A stretch of DNA of 54,929 nt. Origin: Nonomuraea terrae. GTDB lineage: Bacteria > Actinomycetota > Actinomycetes > Streptosporangiales > Streptosporangiaceae. Numbering within the stretch: position 1 is the first letter of the stretch; every line of letters starts with the position of its first letter. The notes below the pieces were generated by a model. The model made no database searches. It worked only from the letters and a program-made list of their open reading frames with translations, and had not been told where the DNA came from. A program made the position numbers and the translations under genes. The stretch is from positions 1-54,929 of the forward strand of contig NZ_SMKQ01000034.1 of NCBI RefSeq assembly GCF_004348995.1, given 5' to 3'. Shown piece by piece: positions 48,737 through 54,929 of this stretch.

Positions 48737-49554
48737 CCCGGCTCGCCGCGCGGACCGCCGCCGGGCTCGCCCTCCTGCTCGTCGCCGTGGCCTTCGCCGG
48801 GCCGTTCCTGTGGGTGCTGATCGCCTCGGTGCAGCCGGAGGCCACGCTGGCCGCCGCGCCGACGCTCGCCTTCTCCCTGGACAACTACCGCGCTGTGCTC
48901 ACGTGGGAGACGATCATCCTGCCGCTGATCAACTCGATCGTCATCTCCGGCTCCACGGCGCTGCTGACCGTGGTGGTGGCGGGTCTGGCGGCGTACCCGC
49001 TGTCGCGCTACCGGTCGCGCTTCCGCCGGCCGTTCATGCTGACCCTGCTGTTCACCACCGGCCTGCCGGTGACGGCCGTGCTCGTCCCGGTCTACGCGAT
49101 GTTCTTCCGCTTCAACCTGTACGGCTCCGTGCCGGCCATGGTGTTGTTCCTGACGGCCAGCTCGCTGCCGTTCTCGATCTGGATGATGAAGAACTTCATG
49201 GACGGGGTGCCGGTCAGTTTGGAGGAGGCGGCCTGGGTGGACGGGGCCGGGTGGGTGCGCTCGCTGCGGACGGTGGTGGGGCCGCTGATGGCGCCAGGGA
49301 TCGCGGTGGTGGCGATCTTCGTGTTCGTCGGCCAGTGGGGCAACTTCTTCGCGCCCTTCGTCCTGCTCGACACCCCCGAGAAACAACCGGCCGCCGTCAC
49401 CGTCTACACCTTCTTCTCCCAGTACGGCCAGGTCGCCTACGGCCAGCTGGCCGCCTTCTCCATCCTCTACACGGCCCCCGCCGTCGCCCTGTACGTAGCC
49501 GTCAACAAGTACCTCGCCGGTTCCTTCACCTTCGCCGGCTCGGTCAAGGGCTGA
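48733..49554 (+). CDS. sugar ABC transporter permease, MalG class
   Basis: A 273-residue partner permease with the coupling loop GVPVSLEEAAWVDGAGWVRSLRTVVGPLMAPG and the MalG-type C-terminus. No ATPase gene follows. Actinobacterial sugar importers of this type often share one ATPase (MsiK in Streptomyces), which would have to be encoded elsewhere. No clear terminator was found after the gene. Confidence 0.92.
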   Translation: MTRLAARTAAGLALLLVAVAFAGPFLWVLIASVQPEATLAAAPTLAFSLDNYRAVLTWETIILPLINSIVISGSTALLTVVVAGLAAYPLSRYRSRFRRPFMLTLLFTTGLPVTAVLVPVYAMFFRFNLYGSVPAMVLFLTASSLPFSIWMMKNFMDGVPVSLEEAAWVDGAGWVRSLRTVVGPLMAPGIAVVAIFVFVGQWGNFFAPFVLLDTPEKQPAAVTVYTFFSQYGQVAYGQLAAFSILYTAPAVALYVAVNKYLAGSFTFAGSVKG

Positions 49555-49583
49555 CGCTCAGGCACCGTTCGCAGAGTCGCGGT

Positions 49584-49925
49584 TCATGGGGTCGCGCGGT
49601 CGTGGGTCACGTGGTTCATGGGGAAGAGCCGCTCGCCGGCCGCCATCCACGCCGCGAACACCACACACCCCGACTCGAAGGCGAGCAACCGGGAGTCCCA
49701 CGCCTGACCGGGCCGGTCGGCCCGCGCGGCCGGCCGCAGCAAGACCAGCCCACCGGCCAGGTTCGCCAGCCCCCACACCAGGTTGACCCCGGGCCCGGAC
49801 CTCCTACCCGCCAGCGGCGTGAAGTGCCGCCGCCCCGCGGTCCTCGTCCCAGGCGCTCGTCTGCTTCGCGGCGAGCGCCTGCGCCCGGCCTTCTCGATCA
49901 CGTACCAGAACTCTTCGCGAGTCAC
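49584..49925 (-). pseudogene. probable chimeric gene remnant
   Basis: An open frame of 113 codons whose parts do not belong together. The first 14 residues (VTREEFWYVIEKAG) resemble the start of DUF4240 proteins. The next 30 are Arg/Pro-rich and look out of frame. The last 65 (VNLVWGLANLAGGLVLLRPA then FESGCVVFAAWMAAGERLF) resemble the last two helices of a small membrane protein. No ribosome site precedes the GTG. I read it as a deletion or frameshift remnant; a genuine odd small protein cannot be ruled out. Confidence 0.35.
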
Positions 49926-49994
49926 GGCGCGACACTGACCGAGAAGCCGGCCACGCTTGACCTTCATACCGGTGTGAACGTTGAGGATTGCCCC

Positions 49995-50426
49995 ATGACC
50001 GACACTCCGTATGACCCGCGCACGCTCCTCGCCGAGAGCCGGCTCGGCGTGCTGGCGACGATCAAGTCCGACGGCCGCCCGCAGCTGTCCCCCGTCATGC
50101 CCTTCTACGACCAGAAGGCCGAGCTCATCTACGTGTCGATGACCGAGGGCCGCGCCAAGACCGCGAACCTGCGCCGTGACCCGCGCGTCTCGCTGGAGGT
50201 CACCAGCCCCGACGGGTGGGCGTGGGCCACCGCCGACGGCGTCGCGACGCTCACCGGCCCGGGAGGCGACCCCCGCGGGCCCGAGGTGGAGGCGCTGGTC
50301 GACTACTACCGCCGCGCCGCCGGAGAGCATCCGGACTGGGACGAGTACCGGTCGGTGATGGTGTCCGACCGCAGGGTGCTCATGGTGATGACGGTCGACC
50401 ACGTGTACGGCGCCAGACTCCACTGA
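49995..50426 (+). CDS. PPOX-class flavin/F420-dependent oxidoreductase
   Basis: A 143-residue split-barrel protein of the pyridoxamine-phosphate-oxidase-like class. LLAESRLGVLATIKSDGRPQLSPVMPFYD and RAKTANLRRDPRVSLEVTSPDGWAWATADGVATL give the cofactor-binding pattern seen in the Rv1155-like group, many of which use coenzyme F420 instead of FMN. The reaction is unknown. GAGG lies 10 bases before ATG. It diverges from the remnant upstream. Confidence 0.85.
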   Translation: MTDTPYDPRTLLAESRLGVLATIKSDGRPQLSPVMPFYDQKAELIYVSMTEGRAKTANLRRDPRVSLEVTSPDGWAWATADGVATLTGPGGDPRGPEVEALVDYYRRAAGEHPDWDEYRSVMVSDRRVLMVMTVDHVYGARLH

Positions 50427-50464
50427 CACGAGGAACGCTGACAAAAGGGACAGGGAGCAATGAC

Positions 50465-50499
50465 TTACCGGGGATAGTTGAAAGGCATACGATTGGGCC
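50465..50499 (+). promoter_or_regulatory. leaderless promoter of the VOC gene
   Basis: TTACCG (50465-50470), 17 bases, TACGAT (50488-50493), then 6 bases to ATG 50500. There is no ribosome site. Confidence 0.55.
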
Positions 50500-51105
50500 A
50501 TGGCTGCGACCCCCGACACGGTGCACTGGCGTGGCGTGCACCACCTCGCCCTGGTGACCACGGACATGGACGCCACCGTGCGCTTCTGGCACGGCGTGCT
50601 CGACGCCCGTCTCGTCGCCACCCTGGCCCTGCCCGCCTTCAGGCACTACTTCTTCGACATCGGCGAGGGCAGCACCATCGCCTTCTTCGAGTACACCGAC
50701 CAGCCCATCGACAGCTTCGCCAAGCCGGCCGGCGTGCCGTACGCGAAGGCGGCCCAGTTCGACCATCTGTCGCTGCACCTGCCCGACGAGGACGCCCTGC
50801 TCAGGCTGCGCGACCGGCTCAAGGAGCACGGCTGCGAGGTGACCGACGTCATCGACCACGGCTTCCTGCGCTCGATCTACTTCAGCGACCCGAACGGCAT
50901 CGCGCTGGAGGCGTCCTGGTGGACCGTCGACCCGACCGGCAGGCCGGCGGACCACTCCGACGAGCGCCTGTTCGCCGACCCCGACCCCGTGCCCGCCGTA
51001 CGCGAGCTGCGCGACGAGGGCCGCCTGCGTCACACGGTCGCCACCCGCCTGGTCGACGGCGTCATCGAAGACCTGGCCCGCGAGGGCATCACCCTCGAAC
51101 ACTGA
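50500..51105 (+). CDS. VOC-superfamily (glyoxalase/dioxygenase-like) protein
   Basis: A 201-residue vicinal-oxygen-chelate protein. Two beta-alpha-beta-beta-beta repeats are visible: GVHHLALVTTDMDATVRFWHGVLD with FFEY, then AAQFDHLSLHLPDEDALLRLRDRLKEHG with FSDPNGIALEASWW. The His and Glu residues in these segments fit the metal site. A 45-residue tail follows the fold. Glyoxalase, dioxygenase or resistance functions cannot be told apart. A hairpin terminator follows. Confidence 0.85.
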   Translation: MAATPDTVHWRGVHHLALVTTDMDATVRFWHGVLDARLVATLALPAFRHYFFDIGEGSTIAFFEYTDQPIDSFAKPAGVPYAKAAQFDHLSLHLPDEDALLRLRDRLKEHGCEVTDVIDHGFLRSIYFSDPNGIALEASWWTVDPTGRPADHSDERLFADPDPVPAVRELRDEGRLRHTVATRLVDGVIEDLAREGITLEH

Positions 51106-51117
51106 CCTCGTGCGGAT

Positions 51118-51138
51118 CTCCGGCCGCGCAGGCCGGAG
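51118..51138 (+). terminator. terminator after the VOC gene
   Basis: An 8-bp stem (CTCCGGCC / GGCCGGAG) with a 5-base loop starts 13 bases past the stop codon. Confidence 0.7.
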
Positions 51139-51276
51139 GCCCGCCCTCGAGCGGCCTGCCGCCCATCCCACCCCCTGGAACCGACCGACGTCCGGAAAGC
51201 AGCCTCCGGAGCATTCCGGCCTGCCCTCGCCCCCGTCCCCGCGGGCAGACCCACGAGGACGGGGGCCGGCGAGGCG

Positions 51277-51741
51277 CTAGATGCGCAAGAACAGGTCGAG
51301 GAACCGCTCGGCCACGGCCAGATCACCCCGCACCGTGCCCGCGTTGATCCACCCGAACGTGGTGAGCACGATGCTGCCGGCAGCGGCCCTATGGAGAAGT
51401 GCGGGACGATCAGCCCGCCCCATTCGTCCTCACCGAGCCCGCACAGGATGTCCTGCATGCGCACGAAGTCCGGCATGGGCCCGGGTGAACGAGCACGCCG
51501 TGGCGCTGCGCGGCGTTCCGCAGAAGGAGCTGCTCGACCGGCTCAGGGCGGGCAGCCCGTACGCCGCCCCGTTGTCCCCGCCGCCGCGCGCCGCGTCGAA
51601 GCCGGCGAAGTACCCCTTGTCGGCGATGTGCGCGACCACGTCCCGCACCGCCCAGCCCGCGCAGGCCGTCGGCGCCTCCCAGTCCTCCTCGGGTAGGCCA
51701 GCGCGAACGACCGCCAACGAGGTGGCATCCCACTCGTTCAT
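51277..51741 (-). pseudogene. frameshifted mycothiol-dependent/DinB-type enzyme gene
   Basis: Pieces of one protein of the maleylpyruvate-isomerase/DinB-like group appear in successive frames. After a strong AGGAGGTGA site, ATG 51741 starts MNEWDATSLAVVRAGLPEED and TACAGWAVRDVVAHIADKGY; a second frame gives EQLLLRNAAQRHGVLVHPGP; a third gives MPDFVRMQDILCGLGEDEWG; the end, GSIVLTTFGWINAGTVRGDL and AVAERFLDLFLRI, lies in yet another shift. At least three frame changes are needed. The intact regulatory start suggests recent decay, or base-calling errors in a GC-rich stretch. Confidence 0.7.
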
Positions 51742-51802
51742 GCCGTTCACCTCCTATGCGAACGACAGACCTAGTCGGTTCAGGTCAATATTCCGGAAGA
51801 GA

Positions 51803-51859
51803 GAATCCCCTGGGGCGGACCGGTGCCGGGCGGGCAGGCGGGCTGGCCCCAGGGGATTC
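51803..51859 (-). terminator. long-loop hairpin after the xylanase gene
   Basis: Arms 51803-51816 and 51846-51859 are perfectly complementary (14 bp, containing AATCCCCTGGGGC) around a 29-base loop, 12 bases past the xylanase stop. Each arm also contains a near-palindrome (CCCCTGGGG), so alternative folds exist. Confidence 0.6.
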
Positions 51860-51870
51860 GTCCGTGGCCG

Positions 51871-53535
51871 TCAGGCGCAGGTGTAGCCCGACGGCGTCCG
51901 CGTGTCACCGTTCGGGCGGCTGACCTGGAAGCCGAAGGTGGTGCTGCCGTTCGGCGCCAGGTTGCCGTTGTGGCCGGCGTTCCGCGCCGTGACGGTCTGC
52001 CCGCTGACGGTCAGGGTGGCGTTCCAGGAGCCGGCCGGCGTGTGCCCCGGGGGCAGGGTGAAGGTGACCGTCCAGCCGCTGATGGCGGAGGTGCCGGTGT
52101 TGGTGACGGTCACGGGCTGGACGACGTACCCGTTGTTCCACTGGTTCTGCACGGTGCCCGCGGCGGTGCAGCCGCCGCTGCCACCCGGCCCGGCCTGGGT
52201 GGTGAACGTGCCCAGCGGCGAGTTGGCCGACAGGTTCCCCGCGCCGTCGCGCGCCCGGACGTACACCTGGTACTGGACGTTCGGCGTCAGGCCGGTCAGC
52301 GTGACCGAGTTGGCCGCGCCCTGCCCGAGCAGCGTGTCGGTCGCGCCCTGCTCGCGGTAGACGTCGTAGCCGGCCAGCCCGCTGCCGCCGCTGTCGGTGG
52401 AGGCCGTCCAGGTCAGCGCGGCCGAGTTGGACGTGACGTTGCCCGCGCTCGGCGCGCCCGGCGCGGTCGGCGGCGTCGTGTCGGTGCTCGTGCCGCCCGC
52501 CAGCGCGTCGTGCACGGCGGTGTACGACGGCTTGGGCTGGTAGTTCTCGTCGTAGATCAGCGCCGCGCCCTCGCTGGGGAACTGGTCGGGCACCCAGGAG
52601 TAGCGGTCGGTGAAGCCCCAGATCGTCACGCCGGCGCAGGCGGTGACGGCCAGGCACGCGTTGACGACGTCGCGGTAGTACGTGGCCTGGGTGGCGTCCT
52701 TGGCGGCGCTCCTCGGCATCTGGATGCGGACGTCCAACTCGGTGATGCGGACCTGGACGCCGAGGGCGGCGAAGCGCTGCAGGTTCTGCCGGAGGTCGTT
52801 CGGGAAGCCGTACTGGGTCGCGAGGTGGCCCTGGAAGCCGACGCAGTCGACCGGCACGCCCTGGTCGCGCAGCTCCGAGACCAGGTCGTACATCGCGGTG
52901 CTCTTGGCGTTGATCCCCTCGACGTTGTAGTCGTTGATGCACAGCCGCGCGTCGGGGTCGGCTGCGCGGGCGGCGCGGAAGGCGTCGGCGATGTAGCTCT
53001 CGCCGAGCGTGTTGTACCAGAACGACCTTCGGAAGTCGCCGTTCTCCTCGAAGACCTCGTTGACGACGTCCCACGAGACCACGGCGGGGTTGTCGGCGTA
53101 GCGGCCGACGACGCGGCTGATGTGGTTGCGCATGGCGTCGCGCATCGCGGTGGCGCCGAGGTTCTGCACCCAGCCCGGCGTCTGGTTGTGCCACACCAGC
53201 GTGTGGCCGTGGACCTGCTGGCCGTTCTGGGTCGCGAAGTTCACGACGGCGTCGGCGCCGGAGAAGGTGAACTGGTTCTGGCTGGGCTCGGTGGCGTCCC
53301 ACTTCATCGCGTTCTCGGCCGTCACCTGGTTGAACTCCCCGCCCGCGATGGTGCGGTAGGAGGCCTCGTCGGACAGCGGGCCGGTGGCGAGGGCGGTACC
53401 GATGAACTTGCCGCGGGCGTCGGCGTGCGCGCGCAGGGACGCGGACGCCTGCGCCGGGCCGGCGGGCAGGAGGAAGGCGGCGACCATCCCCGCTAACGCG
53501 AGGGCTCTGAGGACCTTGGACGAATGCACGGACAT
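51871..53535 (-). CDS. secreted GH10 endo-xylanase with FN3 and CBM2 domains
   Basis: A 554-residue secreted enzyme. Signal peptide 1-30 (ending AQA) precedes a GH10 catalytic domain (about 33-335) with the acid/base E160 (SWDVVNE) and nucleophile E266 (ITELDVRI). A fibronectin type III module (about 350-440) and a C-terminal CBM2 (about 450-554, CTAAGTVQNQWNNG to GYTCA with the terminal Cys pair and exposed Trp) follow. It should cut beta-1,4-xylan outside the cell, with the CBM holding cellulose or xylan. GGAGG lies 4 bases before ATG 53535. Confidence 0.96.
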   Translation of the reverse strand: MSVHSSKVLRALALAGMVAAFLLPAGPAQASASLRAHADARGKFIGTALATGPLSDEASYRTIAGGEFNQVTAENAMKWDATEPSQNQFTFSGADAVVNFATQNGQQVHGHTLVWHNQTPGWVQNLGATAMRDAMRNHISRVVGRYADNPAVVSWDVVNEVFEENGDFRRSFWYNTLGESYIADAFRAARAADPDARLCINDYNVEGINAKSTAMYDLVSELRDQGVPVDCVGFQGHLATQYGFPNDLRQNLQRFAALGVQVRITELDVRIQMPRSAAKDATQATYYRDVVNACLAVTACAGVTIWGFTDRYSWVPDQFPSEGAALIYDENYQPKPSYTAVHDALAGGTSTDTTPPTAPGAPSAGNVTSNSAALTWTASTDSGGSGLAGYDVYREQGATDTLLGQGAANSVTLTGLTPNVQYQVYVRARDGAGNLSANSPLGTFTTQAGPGGSGGCTAAGTVQNQWNNGYVVQPVTVTNTGTSAISGWTVTFTLPPGHTPAGSWNATLTVSGQTVTARNAGHNGNLAPNGSTTFGFQVSRPNGDTRTPSGYTCA

Positions 53536-53560
53536 CGACCTCCGGAGGAAGCACTCGGTT

Positions 53561-53573
53561 CCGAAAGTTTCGG
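53561..53573. promoter_or_regulatory. xylanase operator, CCGAAAGTTTCGG
   Basis: A perfect palindrome with the GAAANTTTC core reported as a xylan-gene control element in Streptomyces. It lies in the untranslated leader, about 25 bases downstream of the -10 box, where a LacI-type repressor could block transcription. Confidence 0.75.
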
Positions 53574-53595
53574 CCACGAACGGACCGCATCGCAG

Positions 53596-53624
53596 ACGGT
53601 ATTGACATGTGGGTGGACGGTCAA
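53596..53624 (-). promoter_or_regulatory. xylanase promoter
   Basis: On the minus strand TTGACC (53624-53619), 17 bases, TACCGT (53601-53596). Very good match to the housekeeping consensus. Confidence 0.75.
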
Positions 53625-53684
53625 TGCCGCCATCCGGCCGCCGCCAAAGCAGCAGCTTGCGGCTAGAAACTATCGGAATACAAA

Positions 53685-53695
53685 TGAAAATTTCA
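53685..53695. promoter_or_regulatory. second xylanase-type operator, TGAAAATTTCA
   Basis: A second perfect palindrome with the GAAANTTTC core, about 60 bases upstream of the -35 box. A partial third match, GAAACTATC, lies at 53666-53674. The remainder of 53696-53836 is AT-richer than the genes, with no frame I can support. Confidence 0.55.
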
Positions 53696-53836
53696 GGCGC
53701 GCTTCGAGGGAAGTGCCGATGTGACGGCATCAAGACCCTGACACGTTACGGCCGCGTTACGGCATCAATTCACCATCCCCCGGGTCCCCAGATCCCAAAC
53801 AGCCACCTGTAGGCGTTTCGGCTGCTCTAGCGCGAC

Positions 53837-53854
53837 GTACTGACCGGTCGGTAC
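53837..53854 (+). promoter_or_regulatory. TetR-type operator before the AMP-forming ligase
   Basis: GTACTGACCGGTCGGTAC is symmetric except for one base pair, with a perfect GACCGGTC centre. TACTGT (53852-53857), a possible -10 box, overlaps its right end. GGGAG at 53883-53887 is the ribosome site. The size and symmetry suit a TetR-family repressor. Confidence 0.65.
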
Positions 53855-53895
53855 TGTGATTTCCGGAATATTCGTCCACTGCGGGAGTTCTGCGC

Positions 53896-54929
53896 ATGTC
53901 TCTTACGCACGCCCAGGTCCAAGCCCAACTCACCGGACCCGGCCAGCTGTTCGAGATCGAGGAGATCGGCGACGCCGGCGTACGAACATGGAAGCACGCA
54001 CCGGCGCACTTCCGCGCACTGCTGGAGATGAGCCGGTTCCACGGCGACAAGGTCTTCCTCGTGTACGAGGACGAGCACATCACGTTCGAAGACCACTTCC
54101 GTCGCGCCGCCACCCTCGCGGGCCGCCTGGTCGAGGAGTACGGCGTGACGAAGGGCGACCGCGTCGCCATCGCCATGCGCAACTACCCCGAATGGGTGAT
54201 CGCGTTCTCCGCCGCGCTGGCCGCGGGCGCCATCGCCGTACCGCTCAACGCCTGGTGGACGGAGGCGGAGCTGGCCTACGGCGTGAGCGACTCCGGCGCC
54301 AAGGTGCTCATCGCGGACGGCGAGCGCGCGGTCCGCCTGGCCTCGACCGGCGTGCCGCTGATCGTCACCCGCGGCGACCTCCCGGAGGGCGCGCGCTCCT
54401 TCGCCGACGTCGTCGGCGAGCCCGCCGCCGACGTGCGGCTCCCGGACGTGACCCTGGCCCCGGACGACCCGGCCACGATCCTCTACACCTCGGGCACGAC
54501 CGGCCGCCCCAAGGGCGCGCTCGGCAGCCACCGCAACATCGGCCAGGCCCCCATGACGGCCGCGTACGGCGCCGCGCGCGCGACCGCCCTGGCCGGCAAG
54601 GACTTCGCGACGGTGTCCGCGGTCCGCAGGGTCACCCTGCTGACCGTCCCGCTGTTCCACGCCACCGGCTGCTTCTCCGCCATGATCACCACGATGTTCA
54701 GCGGCGGTGGCCTGGTGCTCATGTACAAGTGGGACCCCGGGCAGGCCCTGCGCCTGATCGAGCGGGAGCGGGTCACCGCGATGATCGGCGTGCCGACCAA
54801 CGCCTGGCAGCTCATGTCGCACCCCGACTTCGGCAAGCACGACCTGTCGTCCCTGAGCGCCCTCGGCTACGGCGGCGCCCCCGCCCCGCCCAAGCTGCTG
54901 GAGCGCATCACCGAGAACCTCCCCAACCG
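53896..54929 (+). CDS. AMP-forming acyl-CoA synthetase, partial at right edge
   Basis: The first 344 residues of an ANL-superfamily ligase that activates a carboxylic acid with ATP and transfers it to CoA. The ATP loop is LYTSGTTGRPKGALGSHRN; LTVPLFHATGC and YGGAPAPPKLLERI are the expected later motifs of the N-domain. The C-terminal domain and catalytic Lys lie beyond the window. The first 40 residues are longer than usual before the fold. Fatty acid is the commonest substrate in this family, but specificity cannot be read. No stop codon interrupts the frame. Confidence 0.9.
   Translation, partial: MSLTHAQVQAQLTGPGQLFEIEEIGDAGVRTWKHAPAHFRALLEMSRFHGDKVFLVYEDEHITFEDHFRRAATLAGRLVEEYGVTKGDRVAIAMRNYPEWVIAFSAALAAGAIAVPLNAWWTEAELAYGVSDSGAKVLIADGERAVRLASTGVPLIVTRGDLPEGARSFADVVGEPAADVRLPDVTLAPDDPATILYTSGTTGRPKGALGSHRNIGQAPMTAAYGAARATALAGKDFATVSAVRRVTLLTVPLFHATGCFSAMITTMFSGGGLVLMYKWDPGQALRLIERERVTAMIGVPTNAWQLMSHPDFGKHDLSSLSALGYGGAPAPPKLLERITENLPN

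Overview
The window is high-GC actinobacterial chromosome. Codon bias toward G/C in third position, the arginine gene order, formate dehydrogenase type, mycothiol-type enzyme remnant, secreted GH10/CBM2 xylanase and many leaderless starts suggest a filamentous actinomycete, perhaps Streptosporangiaceae (Nonomuraea-like). That placement is inference: only a few bases of 16S rRNA lie in the window and no taxonomic marker can be read.

Layout. 1-500: leader and tandem promoters of an rRNA operon transcribed leftward out of the window. 0.6-5.2 kb: housekeeping genes (unknown protein, HAD hydrolase, GT39-like membrane glycosyltransferase, tyrS, PH-domain membrane protein). 5.1-14.1 kb: leftward mpg-argHGRFDBJC, a complete arginine operon coupled by start/stop overlaps, with ARG-box-like palindromes before argC. 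14.3-20.6 kb: divergent L-rhamnose catabolic locus (rhaM-rhaI-aldolase/dehydrogenase leftward; LacI regulator-rhaB rightward) with four CGTTTTAA operator-like sites. 20.6-25.9 kb: Cys-type membrane-bound formate dehydrogenase (catalytic, FeS and NrfD-like subunits) plus a coupled 46-residue membrane peptide. 25.9-29.7 kb: DUF4916/Nudix-like protein, PGRP-type amidase, Tat-exported sulfatase, sulfotransferase.

29.8-39.6 kb: the most coherent accessory system. A divergent RpiR/MurR-type regulator faces an eight-gene operon: peptide-type ABC transporter (lipoprotein, two permeases, fused double ATPase), MurQ etherase, AnmK kinase, a beta-lactamase-fold hydrolase and a nitrilase-fold amidase. Together these look like uptake and intracellular recycling of anhydro-muropeptides.

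39.6-45.3 kb: stand-alone Sensor-domain membrane protein, large secreted subtilase, alpha/beta hydrolase. 45.3-49.6 kb: an orphan sugar permease, then a deletion scar joining the C-terminal ends of a MalF-type permease and a GntR/FCD regulator, then an intact sugar ABC importer without its own ATPase. 49.6-51.8 kb: PPOX and VOC enzymes between two decayed loci. 51.8-54.9 kb: a xylanase with GAAANTTTC operators, and a truncated AMP-forming ligase behind a TetR-like palindrome. No CRISPR array, tRNA, transposase or prophage was seen.
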